Assembly (NCBI RefSeq): GCF_004795035.1
Contig: NZ_SSBK01000040.1
Coordinates: 1-56,656, forward strand
Length of the DNA stretch: 56,656 nucleotides
Direction of reading: 5' to 3'
Source: Streptomyces sp. A0958
GTDB lineage: Bacteria > Actinomycetota > Actinomycetes > Streptomycetales > Streptomycetaceae
Part shown: positions 46,102 through 55,461 of the stretch, one piece after another
Position numbering within the stretch: the stretch's first letter is position 1
Layout of the letters: each line of letters begins with the position of its first letter
The notes under the pieces: generated by a model
Database searches by the model: none
Seen by the model: the letters and a program-made list of their open reading frames with translations, nothing else
Told to the model about the DNA's origin: nothing
Program-made: the position numbers and the translations under genes

Positions 46102-46841
46102 GCGATCTTCCTGCCCTTGGCCAGGTCCTCGTGGTTGTCGATCTCGACCCACTTCACGTCACCGATCGGCGCCACGTCGACCGTGAAGCCGCGGTTGACG
46201 AGCTCCTGGTAGCCGTCCTCGTAGTACAGGTCCGGGTCGCGCTCGAAGGTGGCCTTCAGGGCGTCGGCCAGCTCGTCGGCCGCGTCGCCCTCGATCAGGG
46301 TGACGCCGATGTACTCGCCGGTCGCCTCGGCCGGGTCCATCAGCTTGGTGATCCGGCGGACGCCCTTGCCGTCCTCGACGACGACCTTCATCTCCTCGTC
46401 GGCGAGCTGCTTCACCGTGTCGAGGGCCAGGATGATGCGCTTGCCGTCGCCGCGGGCGGCCAGCAGCGTCTTCTCGACGGAGACCGGGTGCACGGTGTCG
46501 CCGTTGGCGAGGATGACGCCGTTCTTGAGGGCGTCCCGGCCGCACCACAGGGAGTAGGCGTTGTTCCACTCCTCGGCCTTGTCGTTGTCGATCAGCGTGA
46601 TGGTGACGCCGTACTTGGCCTCCAGCGCCGCCCTGCGCTCGTACAGGGCCTCCTTGCGGTAGCCCACGATGATCGCGACCTCGGTCAGGCCGATCTCGGC
46701 GAAGTTGCCGAGCGTCAGGTCGACGACGGTCAGGCTCTCCTCGTCGCCCTCGGGGCCGACCGGCACCAGGGCCTTGGGAAGCGTGTCGGTGTAGGGGCGC
46801 AGACGGCGACCGGCGCCGGCCGCCAGAATCATGCCGATCAT
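46089..46841 (-). CDS. Small sugar-phosphate/choline-phosphate-type nucleotidyltransferase
   Basis: 250 residues beginning MIGMILAAGAGRRLRPYTDTLPKALVPVG. EEWNNAYSLWCGRDAL, ILANGDTVHP and WVEIDNHEDLAKGRKI resemble the LicC/phosphocholine cytidylyltransferase group, where WVEIDxxxDL near the C-terminus binds metal. It would join an alcohol phosphate or sugar phosphate to CTP or UTP. Its overlap with the glycerol-1-phosphate dehydrogenase gene suggests glycerol-phosphate or a derivative as substrate, giving a CDP-activated unit for the TagF-like enzymes. That step is inferred. ATG at 46841. Confidence 0.82.
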   Translation of the reverse strand: MIGMILAAGAGRRLRPYTDTLPKALVPVGPEGDEESLTVVDLTLGNFAEIGLTEVAIIVGYRKEALYERRAALEAKYGVTITLIDNDKAEEWNNAYSLWCGRDALKNGVILANGDTVHPVSVEKTLLAARGDGKRIILALDTVKQLADEEMKVVVEDGKGVRRITKLMDPAEATGEYIGVTLIEGDAADELADALKATFERDPDLYYEDGYQELVNRGFTVDVAPIGDVKWVEIDNHEDLAKGRKIACQY

Positions 46842-46912
46842 GGGGTTCTCCTTGGTCCTTGGTGCGGTGTTACGGATGTCTCGGGTGGGAGTGCGTGCGC
46901 CCGGCGGGCGGG

Positions 46913-47803
46913 TCATAGCTCGGCCGCCACGTAGGCGCGCAGCCAGGTGCGGAAGCCCGGGCCCAGGTCCTCGCGCTCGCAGGCGAGGCGGACGATGGCC
47001 CGCAGGTAGTCGCCGCGGTCGCCGGTGTCGTAACGGCGGCCCCGGAAGACGACGCCGTGCACCGGGCCGCCGAGCTTCTCGTCGGCTGCCAGCTGCTGGA
47101 GCGCGTCGGTCAGCTGGATCTCGCCGCCCCGGCCCGGCCCGGTCTCGCGCAGCACCGCGAAGACGGCGGGGTCCAGGACATAGCGGCCGATGACCGCGAG
47201 ATTGCTGGGCGCGTCACCCGGCTCCGGCTTCTCGACCAGGCCGGTCACCCGGACGATGTCGCTGTCCGGCGTGGCCTCCACCGCCGCGCACCCGTACAGG
47301 TGGCTCTGCTCGGGCGCCACCTCCATGAGCGCGACGACGCTGCCGCCCTCGCGCTCCTGGACCTCGGTCATCCGGGCCAGCAGCGGGTCGCGCGGGTCGA
47401 TCAGGTCGTCGCCGAGCAGCACCGCGAAGGGTTCGTCCCCCACGTGGGGTTCCGCGCACAGCACGGCGTGGCCGAGGCCGCGCGGGTCGCCCTGGCGCAC
47501 GTAGTGCATGGTCGCGAGGTCGCTCGACTCCTGGACCCGCACCAGCCGTTCGGCGTCGCCCTTGCGGGTCAGCGCCGACTCCAGCTCGTAGTTCCGGTCG
47601 AAGTGGTCCTCAAGCGCCCGCTTGTTGCGCCCGGTGATCATCAGTACGTCGCTCAGCCCCGCGGCGGCCGCCTCCTCCACGACGTACTGGATCGCCGGCT
47701 TGTCGACGACGGGCAGCATCTCCTTGGGAGTGGCCTTCGTCGCCGGCAGGAACCGGGTACCGAGCCCGGCGGCCGGTATGACGGCCTTCTGGATCTTGCG
47801 CAT
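46913..47803 (-). CDS. galU: UTP-glucose-1-phosphate uridylyltransferase
   Basis: 296 residues. AVIPAAGLGTRFLPATKATPKEMLPVVDKPAIQYVVEEA is the GalU signature at the N-terminus, followed by GLGHAVLCAEPHVGDEPFAVLLGDD and GEIQLTDALQ. It makes UDP-glucose. Adjacent to and upstream of the small nucleotidyltransferase by 71 bases on the same strand, it may share its transcript. With galE it supplies UDP-Gal. Confidence 0.95.
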   Translation of the reverse strand: MRKIQKAVIPAAGLGTRFLPATKATPKEMLPVVDKPAIQYVVEEAAAAGLSDVLMITGRNKRALEDHFDRNYELESALTRKGDAERLVRVQESSDLATMHYVRQGDPRGLGHAVLCAEPHVGDEPFAVLLGDDLIDPRDPLLARMTEVQEREGGSVVALMEVAPEQSHLYGCAAVEATPDSDIVRVTGLVEKPEPGDAPSNLAVIGRYVLDPAVFAVLRETGPGRGGEIQLTDALQQLAADEKLGGPVHGVVFRGRRYDTGDRGDYLRAIVRLACEREDLGPGFRTWLRAYVAAEL

Positions 47804-47856
47804 TGTGGGGGCTTTCGTGTCGGGGGGCGGGAGCGGCCCGGGGCCTCAACGCAGCC

Positions 47857-47880
47857 GGCCGGTCCCGCGAGGGACCGGCC
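47857..47880 (-). terminator. rne terminator
   Basis: GGCCGGTCCC (47857-47866) pairs with GGGACCGGCC (47871-47880) across a GCGA tetraloop. An outer GCAG/CTGC pair extends it. It lies 29 bases past the rne stop and before galU. Confidence 0.8.
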
Positions 47881-47908
47881 CGACTGCGTCGCGCGCGGTG
47901 CGAGGCGG

Positions 47909-50900
47909 TCAGGCCTCGTCGGCCGCGGCCGTGACGGGCGAGGCGGTCTGCTGCTCCGCCGCCACCGTCTTCTTCGCCGCCGCCTTCTTGGCCGTCGTCT
48001 TCTTCGCGGCGGTCTTCTTGGCCGCGGTCTTCTTGACGGCCGCCTTCTTGGCCGTGGCCTTCTTGGCGGTCTTGCGGGCCGCCTTCTTGGCCGGTGCCGC
48101 CTCGGTCCCGGTCTCGGTTCCGGTCTCGGCCTCGGTCCCGGCCTCGGTCCCGGCCTGCGCCTCGGGGGCCTCGACCACGACGACCGCGGCCTCCTCGGCC
48201 CCCGCGGGGGAACCGGCGGGCGCGCTGACCTTGCGGGTGGCGCGGCGCCGGACACGCGGCGGCGCGGCCGACTCCTCGGCCGGGGCCTCGGCGTGCGAGG
48301 CCTCGACCACCGGGTCCTCGGCGGCGACCGGGTCGGGCCCGGACACCGGCTCCTCGGCGGCCGGGGCGGGCTCGGCGGGCTCCGCCATGACCGGCTCGGA
48401 CACGACCGCATCGGCCGGGGCCGGCGAGCCCGCGGGAGCGGTCGCCTTACGGGTCGCCCGGCGGCGCGTACGGCCCTGGGGCGCCTCGGCAGGGGCCTCG
48501 GCGGGCGTCTCGGCCACCGGCTCCGGGGCCGCCACGGGCTCCGGCTCCGCGACCGGCTCGGCCACGATCTCCTCGGCCGGGGCGGACGCGGACCTCGGAG
48601 CGCCGGCCGGGGCCGACGCCTTGCGCGACGCCCGGCGGCGGCCACGGCCGCGCGCGGCGGCCTCGGCCTCGGCGGGGCTGCTGTACAGCTCCTCGTCCGC
48701 GACGAACTCCGGCTCGGGCAGCGCCACCGGGGCGGCGACCTCCGCCGCCACCTCGGCCTCGGTCTCGACCTCGGGTTCGGCGTCGGAGACGTGCTCGTGG
48801 CCGTGGTCGTGCTCGTGGTCCTGGCCGGAACCGCCGCGGCGCTTCTTGGAGCGCTTGCCGCCGCCACCGCCGCCCACCGAGGAGGGCTGCTCCATGTGGA
48901 CGATCACACCGCGCCCGTTGCAGTGGACGCAGGTCTCGGAGAAGGACTCCAGCAGGCCCTGGCCGACCCGCTTGCGGGTCATCTGGACCAGGCCCAGCGA
49001 GGTGACCTCGGCGACCTGGTGCTTCGTACGGTCGCGGCCCAGGCACTCCAGCAGGCGCCGCAGCACCAGGTCCCGGTTGGACTCCAGCACCATGTCGATG
49101 AAGTCCACGACGACGATGCCGCCGAGGTCGCGCAGCCGCAGCTGGCGCACGATCTCCTCGGCCGCCTCCAGGTTGTTCTTGGTGACGGTCTCTTCCAGGT
49201 TGCCGCCCTGGCCGGTGAACTTGCCGGTGTTGACGTCGACCACGACCATCGCCTCGGTCTTGTCGATCACCAGCGAGCCGCCGCTCGGCAGGTAGACCTT
49301 GCGGTCCAGCGCCTTCATGAGCTGCTCGTCGATCCGGTACGTCGCGAAGACGTCGACCTCGGAGGTCCACCGCGACAGCCGGTCCGTCAGGTCGGGCGCC
49401 ACGTGCGAGACGTAGCCGTGGATGGTCTCCCACGCGTCGTCGCCGCTGACGATGACCTTGGAGAAGTCCTCGTTGAAGATGTCGCGGACGACCCGGACGG
49501 TCATGTCCGGCTCGCCGTACAGGAGCGTCGGCGCGTTGGAGCTGCCGGTGCTCTTGGACTTCTTGCGGATGTCCTCCCACTGCTGCTGCAGCCGCTCGAC
49601 GTCACGGCGCAGTTCGTCCTCGCTCGCGCCCTCGGCGGCGGTGCGCACGATGACGCCCGCGTCCTCGGGGACGATCTTCTTGAGGATGGTCTTGAGCCGG
49701 GCGCGCTCGGTGTCGGGCAGCTTGCGGCTGATCCCGGTCATCGAGCCCTCGGGCACGTAGACCAGGTAGCGGCCGGGCAGCGAGACCTGGCTGGTCAGAC
49801 GGGCACCCTTGTGGCCGATCGGGTCCTTCGTCACCTGGACGAGCACGGACTGGCCGGACTTGAGCGCGGTTTCGATGCGGCGCGGCCCGTGGGCCATGCC
49901 GAGCGCCTCGAAGTTGACCTCACCGGCGTACAGGACGGCGTTGCGGCCCTTGCCGATGTCCACGAAGGCGGCCTCCATGGACGGCAGCACGTTCTGGACC
50001 TTGCCCAGGTAGACGTTGCCGACGTAGCTGGTGGCCTGCTCCTTGTTGACGTAGTGCTCCACCAGCACGTTGTCCTCGAGGACGCCGATCTGGGTGCGCT
50101 CGCCGCTCTGGCGGACGACCATGACGCGTTCGACGGCCTCGCGACGGGCCAGGAACTCCGCCTCGGTGATGATCGGCACCCGGCGACGGCCCTGCTCGCG
50201 GCCCTCGCGGCGGCGCTGCTTCTTGGCCTCCATGCGGGTCGAGCCCTTGATGGACTGGACCTCGTCGAAGCCGGTGCCGAGCTCCCGCTCCTCCTTCTTG
50301 CGGGGCTCGCGGACCTTGACGACCGTGCGCTCCGGGTCGTCCGTTCCGTTCTCGGCCTCGGGCGCGGCGTCACCGCTGCGACGGCGGCGGCGCCGGCGAC
50401 GGCGGCTGCTGCTCGACCCGGAGGCGGCGGACTCGTGGTCGTCCTGCTCGTCGTCGCCCTCGTCGTCCTCGGGCTCCTGGGCGGCCTCGGGCTCGTCCTC
50501 GGCGTGCTCGGCGGCGTCGTCCTCGGCGGACTCGCCGCGGCGGCGGCGACGGCCACCCCGGCGGCGGCGGCGCGACGGGCGGTCGCCGTACTCGTCGGTG
50601 TCCTCGCCGTCGTGCTCGGTGTCGCTCTCGTTGTCCGGCTCGTGCTCGTCCTCGGCGGCCTGCTCCTGGACCGGCGCGGCGGTCACCGGCTCGGCGGCGG
50701 GCTCGGCCTCGGCGGCCTCACCGCGGCGGCGGCGCCGGCGGCGCGATCCGCCCTGCGGCGCGGCCTCGGCGGGAGCGGTGCGCTCCGGGGCCGTGGTGAT
50801 CTCCTCCTCGGGCTCCTCCTCCTGCGAGGCGGGCCCGGCGGCGGCAGCGGCGGCGGCAGCGGTCTCCGGGGTCTGGAACATCGGCTCGGCGAAGACCGGC

Positions 50901-52089
50901 GCCTGGAAGACGGCGACGGCGGGGCGCGTCGCCCGGCGGCTGCGGCGCGCGGGCTCCTCCGTCTTGGCGGTGAACTCGGGGCGGCCTGCCGCGGAGGTGG
51001 CCCGGCGGCGCTGACGGCCGCGCGGGGCGGCCTCCTCGACCTCGACGGGCTCGGCGGCCAGCTCCTCGACGGCGGCCTCGGGCAGGCTCTCGCCGGCCTG
51101 GACCTCGACACGCTCCTCCGCGGGCTCCTCGGCGGGCTGCGGGGCACCGGCCGGGGACGACGCCTTACGGACCGCGCGACGGCGGCCACGCGGCGCCTCG
51201 ACGGGCTCGGCGACCTCGGCCGCCTGGGCGGTCTCGGCCGGCTCGGTGACCTCCTCGGCGGCCTCGTCGGCGGGCTTCGCGGCAACCTGCGGGGCGCCGG
51301 CCGGGGCGGAGGCCCGGCGGCGGGCTCGGGGCTCTCCACGGCCGCCGGCGCATCCGCCACGATCTCGACGGGCTCGGCGGCCTTGGGCGCACCGGCCGGG
51401 GACGTGGCCTTGCGGACGGCACGGCGGCGGCCGCGCGGCGCCTCGGCGGCGACGGGCTCTGCTGCGGGCTCGGGGCTCTCCACCACGGGGGCCTCCTCGA
51501 CGGTCTCGGCCGGCTCGGCGGCCTCGGGCTCGGCGGCCTTGGGCGCACCGGCGGGGGACGTGGCCTTGCGGACGGCGCGGCGGCGGGTGCGCGGCGCCTC
51601 GGCGGCGGGCTCCTCGGCGGCCTCGGCGGGCTCCACGGTCTCGGCCGGCTCAGCGGTCCTGGGCTCGGCGGCCTTGGGCGCACCGGCGGGGGACGTGGCC
51701 TTGCGGACGGCGCGGCGGCGGGTGCGCGGCGCCTCGGCGGCGGGCTCCTCGGCTGCGGGCTCCTCGGCAGCCGCGACCGGCTCCACGATCTCGGCGGCTT
51801 CGGCGGCCTTGGGCGCGCCCGCCGGGGAGGTCGCCTTGCGGACCGCGCGGCGGCGGGGGCGGGCCGGGGCGGCGGTCTCGGCCTCGGCGGTGTTCTCGCT
51901 GCTGGTCTCGGACACTGCGGCGTCAACGGCCGGTATGGCCGGCGCTTCGGCGGCGGCCCGGTCGCCCGCCGACGGCGGGCCTGCGGGGCGGGAGGCGGCG
52001 CGGCGCCTGCGGCGCGGCGGCAGCTTGTCCCCGGGGGTGTTGTTCTCTTCTGCGTTCCCGGTGGAGCCGGGTTCGTTCGGCTGGGGCAT
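47909..52089 (-). CDS. rne: Ribonuclease E/G, apparent single-base frameshift near 51328-51331
   Basis: The endoribonuclease core is in one intact frame: S1 domain with YVGNVYLGKVQNVLPSMEAAFVDIG, catalytic Asp motifs in VVVDVNTGKF and VVVDFIDMV, and the zinc-link CVHCNGRG. An N-terminal extension contains acidic and Arg-rich blocks. The tail is built of Lys-Lys-Ala-Ala-Thr repeats. The first part (MPQPNEPGSTG from the ATG at 52089) with repeats of RRRAVRKATSPAGAPKAA is in a different frame until about 51330. There ...AVESPEPAAG must shift to ...PRARRRASAPAGAP, which one extra C in the run at 51328-51331 would restore. The repaired protein is about 1393 residues, close to the S. coelicolor enzyme (about 1340, from memory). 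Confidence 0.85.
51526..51753. repeat. Exact 93-bp direct repeat within rne
   Basis: Bases 51526-51618 and 51661-51753 are identical over 93 positions (period 135). They encode RRRAVRKATSPAGAPKAAEP modules. Further diverged copies are near 51140-51200, 51380-51450 and 51800-51860. Confidence 0.9.
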
Positions 52090-52321
52090 GCGGGCGTTTC
52101 TCCCGTCGCGCTCCCGGGCGCCGCACCTGGTTCCGGTCCGGCTCGGTCCGCATGGTGGTCGCGGCACCGCCGTCCGGGGCGCGGGCGCCGCACGGGAGCT
52201 GAATGTCTGGCTCGCCGGTTCCGTACGCGGTGTGCGGACGGCCTGGCGAAAGTCTTATGGGTCAGCGCGCGGCCCGGCCCAGGTGGCTCCCGAGCGCGAG
52301 GGCTGCGCTACAACGACCGCC

Positions 52322-53185
52322 TTACGCGGAACCTGCGCCTTCCGGCGCCGTCGCGACGGCGGTCCCGGCGGCCGTGGTTGATGCGGCCGGGGCTGCCTCG
52401 CGGTCGGGCGCGAGCGGGTCGGTCACCGTGCCGGACTCCTCGTCGAAGAGCCCCTGCGCCAGCCTGGTCACCGCTGCGGCGACGGTTCCCCAAGTTCTCG
52501 ACTGCGCTCGAACAGGGGAGGCCCCACCCGCCAGGTCGGCGACAACGCGGAGACCGGACAGGACGTCGTCAGGCCGTACGGCAGGTGTCACGTGCCGAAC
52601 AACCAGCCGCAGTATCGCACAGGCCCTGCCACCGGACCTATCAGGCGGAAGATCGACCGTCCGGAGGTCGACCACCGCGGCGCGGGCGTCGAAGGTCCGC
52701 ATGCCGTTCTTCGTGCGGCGCTCGACCTCGACGGTCTCGGCCGCGTTGAAGGCGGCCACGGCCCTCTCGGCGTCCTGCGGGCCGACCCCGTCCAGGCGCA
52801 TCTCCCAGACGGAGGCGGTCAGCCGGTCGGCGAGGCCCGAGGTGCGGGCCTCGACGGCGTCCGTGATGTCCAGGCCGTCCGGCATCGAGTCGTTGAGCAG
52901 CTCGCGCAGGACGTCCGGGTCACGGGACTCGGTGAGGGCGATCTCCAGGAACTCGGCCTCGCTGCCCGTGCCGGTGGGTGCGGCATTGGCGTACGAGACC
53001 TTGGGGTGCGGGGTGAAGCCCGCCGAGTAGGCCATGGGCACCTGGGAGCGGCGCAGCGCCCGCTCGAAGGCACGCTGGAAGTCGCGGTGGCTGGTGAACC
53101 GGAGGCGGCCGCGCTTGGTGTAGCGCAGTCGGATGCGCTGCACCGCCGGTGCGGGCGGCGGGCCTTCGGGCTGTCGCTTGCCCAG
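52322..53185 (-). CDS. DUF2344/TIGR03936 radical-SAM-linked protein
   Basis: About 287 residues. The conserved core is VQRIRLRYTKRGRLRFTSHRDFQRAFERALRRS, then PMAYSAGFTPHPKVSYANAAPTGT and SEAEFLEIALTE. These are the marks of the family encoded beside a B12-type radical-SAM protein (TIGR03960). The C-terminal 60 residues are Ala/Thr/Pro-rich. Start choice: GTG at 53143 (VQRIRL) lacks a ribosome-binding site. CTG at 53185 (LGKRQPEG) is preceded by GAGGAG at eight bases and is given here. Function of the pair is unknown, though it is linked to rne in actinobacteria. Confidence 0.88.
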   Translation of the reverse strand: MGKRQPEGPPPAPAVQRIRLRYTKRGRLRFTSHRDFQRAFERALRRSQVPMAYSAGFTPHPKVSYANAAPTGTGSEAEFLEIALTESRDPDVLRELLNDSMPDGLDITDAVEARTSGLADRLTASVWEMRLDGVGPQDAERAVAAFNAAETVEVERRTKNGMRTFDARAAVVDLRTVDLPPDRSGGRACAILRLVVRHVTPAVRPDDVLSGLRVVADLAGGASPVRAQSRTWGTVAAAVTRLAQGLFDEESGTVTDPLAPDREAAPAASTTAAGTAVATAPEGAGSA

Positions 53186-53772
53186 TGGTTCTTCTCCTCG
53201 GTGCGGGGCGGACGCGGTGGCACGCCGCCCTCGAAATGCGGGTGGCCCGGGGGTCCGGACCGGCTCACCCCTGCCGCACGGATTTCTCCGGGAGCAGGAA
53301 GATCTCTGGTTCGGGCGCCGCGCTGGGCACAGTCGTTGCACTACCCAGAGTACGCGCAAGGGGGCTTCCGAGTTCCCCGGGCTCGGGTACCGCCGGCCCG
53401 CAGGCCAACGCGCGCCACGCGTCGCGCCCGGCCTGCCGGTTCGTTTCGCGGGCCGCGCGCAGGGCCCGGCGGGCCGTGAGGTACGCCGAGCGCCCGGCCC
53501 AAGGCGCCCCCGGAACACGGCCTCGACGCCCCGGATCAGCAGACCGAGGCCTCAGACGATGCCCTGGCCCATCGGAGTGAGCACGTGCCGGTACTCGCAC
53601 ACCCGTGAGACAGCTGTCGCCGCCCTCCTGGCGCGGGCGGCTGGTGCTTCCCGTACCCCGTGCGCGCGGGTGTCCGGTGCTTTTCCTGGTCCACGCACCC
53701 CATGACGCGACGGCCCGGTCCGGGGTTTCCCCGGGCCGGGCCTTCGTCACCGAGCTGTCACGCGCCGGAGCG
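53186..53772. other. Non-coding gap between the DUF2344 gene and the radical-SAM remnant
   Basis: Frames on both strands are open for up to 190 codons, but the products are Arg/Pro/Gly-rich with no consistent codon bias, so none is called. The stretch ends in the strong hairpin at 53712-53742. Confidence 0.5.
53712..53742. terminator. Strong hairpin downstream of the radical-SAM remnant
   Basis: A 14-bp stem with one G-U pair (53712-53725 with 53729-53742) and a TTT loop lies 31 bases past the stop of the minus-strand remnant. Confidence 0.75.
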
Positions 53773-53850
53773 CTACTTCACGACCGTCAGCGGCAGGAGC
53801 TTCTTGCCGGTCGGGCCGATCTGAATGCTGGTGTCCATCTGCGGGCAGAT
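53773..53850 (-). pseudogene. 3' end of a probable radical-SAM gene (TIGR03960-like), displaced by the integrative element
   Basis: The minus strand reads ICPQMDTSIQIGPTGKKLLP then LTVVK and TAG at 53773-53775. Conserved-looking sequence begins near 53850 and the integrase gene begins at 53857. TIGR03960 radical-SAM proteins, partners of the adjacent DUF2344 gene, end in a Cys-rich CGVCPxxG segment followed by a hydrophobic strand, which fits. The body of the gene would lie on the far side of the element, outside the window. The insertion may have left a usable C-terminus there if the attachment site repeats it. Confidence 0.55.
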
Positions 53851-53860
53851 AGACACATGA
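53825..53860. other. Probable attachment-site junction (attL or attR) of the integrative element
   Basis: Chromosomal coding sequence on the minus strand (remnant up to about 53850) changes directly into the integrase gene start on the plus strand (53857). Serine integrases recombine at attP adjacent to int, so the crossover dinucleotide should be in this stretch. It cannot be fixed without the other end. Confidence 0.45.
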
Positions 53861-55461
53861 CTAAATCCATAGCTACTCTCCGAGCCATGAAGACGTACGA
53901 CATCGAAGCCGAGTGGACCGCTGCGGACCTGGCTCTGCTCAAGGAGCTGAAGAAGGCGGAGGCGCTGCTTCCTGCGGACGCCCCACGCGCTCTGCTCTCC
54001 ATCCGCCTGTCCGTACTTACGGAGGACACCACCTCGCCGGTCCGGCAGGAACTCGACCTTCGCCTACTGGCCAGGGACAAGGGGTACCGCGTCGTCGGCG
54101 TCGCTTCCGATCTCAACGTCTCGGCGACGAAGGTTCCACCGTGGAAGCGCAAGGAACTCGGCGAGTGGCTGAACAACCGATTTCCCGAGTTCGATGCTCT
54201 GCTCTTCTGGAAGCTCGACAGATTTATCCGCCGCATGTCGGATCTCTCCACGATGATCGAGTGGTGCCAGCGGTACGGAAAGAACCTGGCATCGAAGAAC
54301 GACTCGATCGACCTTGAATCCACTGTCGGCCGGATGATGGTCACGCTCATCGGGGGCATCGCCGAGATCGAAGCGGCGAACACATCGACCCGCGTGGCGT
54401 CCCTCTGGGACTACACGCGGACTCAGGACGCCTGGTTCGTCGGGAAGCCTGCCTATGGCTACGTGACGACGAAGGCGAACGGAAGGCCGAGCCTTGCCAT
54501 CGAGCCGAACGCATACAAGGCGCTGCACTGGGCTCGCCGCATGGCGCTGCGGGGAGTGTCAGCCCGGCGCATGTCTCTTTGTCTCGTCCGCGCCGACCTC
54601 ATGTCCGAGGGACTCACCACGACGACTCTCCTCCGACGCCTCCGCAACCCGGCACTCATGGGTTACCGAGTGGAGGAGAACAAGAACAAGGGAGTACGCC
54701 GCTCCAAGCTGATCCTCGGACACGACGGCAAGCCGATCAGGGTGACCGAACCGATCTTCACCGAGACCGAATACGACGACCTCCAGGAGGCCATCGATCG
54801 GCGCGGCAAGAACCAGCCCCAGCGCCAGACGCACGGCGCGACGCAGTTCCTCGGCGTACTGGTCTGCGCCGACTGCACGTCGAACATGACGGTGCACGTC
54901 ACGTCTAACAAGTTCGGCCAGTACCGATACCTCCGGTGCCAGAAGTGCAAGAGCGGGGGGCTCGGCGCACCGGACCCACAGGGTGTGTACGACGTACTGG
55001 TTGGCGATGTGCTGCGGGTGCTCGGCGACTTCCCCGTACAAGTCCGCGAGTACGCCCAGGGCGCTGAGGCTCGGGCAGAGGTGAAGCGACTCGAAGAGGC
55101 CATCGCCTACTACATGAAGGGGCTTGAGCCTGGAGGCCGCTACACGAAGACGCGGTTCACTCAGGAGCAGGCAGAGAAGACGCTCGACAAGCTCACGGAC
55201 GAACTGAGTGCGATCGATCCCGAGACCACACAGGACCGATGGACTCTCATCCACAACGGGAAGACGTTCCGTGAAGCATGGGAGTCCGGAGGGATGGAGG
55301 TCATGGCTGAGGACCTCCGCCGCGTGGGCATCACGTGCGAGGTCACACGCACCAAGGTCAAGGGCGTGCGTGCGCCCTCCGTACATCTGCGTCTGAAGAT
55401 TCCCCGTGACGTACGCGAACGGCTCGTCATCAAGAGCGACGACTTCGCAGCGAAGCTCTGA
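53857..55461 (+). CDS. Large serine recombinase (phage/ICE integrase)
   Basis: 534 residues. The resolvase domain holds LLSIRLSVLTEDTTSPVRQ with catalytic Ser 52 (RLS) and FDALLFWKLDRFIRR with the conserved Arg. The Recombinase domain follows (GKPAYGYVTTKANG..., AYKALHWARRMALRGVSARRM, LRNPALMGYR). A zinc-ribbon domain (LVCADCTSNM...LRCQKC) and a coiled-coil motif (YAQGAEARAEVKRLEEAIAYYM) complete the layout. It integrates and, with a directionality factor, excises circular DNA at att sites. Base composition is more AT-rich than the neighbours, consistent with transfer. Start: ATG at 53857; ATG at 53887 is the alternative. Neither has a strong ribosome-binding site. Confidence 0.95.
   Translation: MTKSIATLRAMKTYDIEAEWTAADLALLKELKKAEALLPADAPRALLSIRLSVLTEDTTSPVRQELDLRLLARDKGYRVVGVASDLNVSATKVPPWKRKELGEWLNNRFPEFDALLFWKLDRFIRRMSDLSTMIEWCQRYGKNLASKNDSIDLESTVGRMMVTLIGGIAEIEAANTSTRVASLWDYTRTQDAWFVGKPAYGYVTTKANGRPSLAIEPNAYKALHWARRMALRGVSARRMSLCLVRADLMSEGLTTTTLLRRLRNPALMGYRVEENKNKGVRRSKLILGHDGKPIRVTEPIFTETEYDDLQEAIDRRGKNQPQRQTHGATQFLGVLVCADCTSNMTVHVTSNKFGQYRYLRCQKCKSGGLGAPDPQGVYDVLVGDVLRVLGDFPVQVREYAQGAEARAEVKRLEEAIAYYMKGLEPGGRYTKTRFTQEQAEKTLDKLTDELSAIDPETTQDRWTLIHNGKTFREAWESGGMEVMAEDLRRVGITCEVTRTKVKGVRAPSVHLRLKIPRDVRERLVIKSDDFAAKL

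Noticed and set aside
47057..52381. 1774-codon open frame on the plus strand across galU and rne
   Set aside because: It is a mirror of two genes on the minus strand. The Leu/Gly/Arg repeats arise from the antisense of Ala/Glu/Arg repeats, with no family match.
53265..53750. 161-codon minus-strand frame between the DUF2344 gene and the radical-SAM remnant
   Set aside because: Arg/Pro/Gly-rich, no domain and no ribosome-binding site. It crosses the 53712-53742 hairpin.
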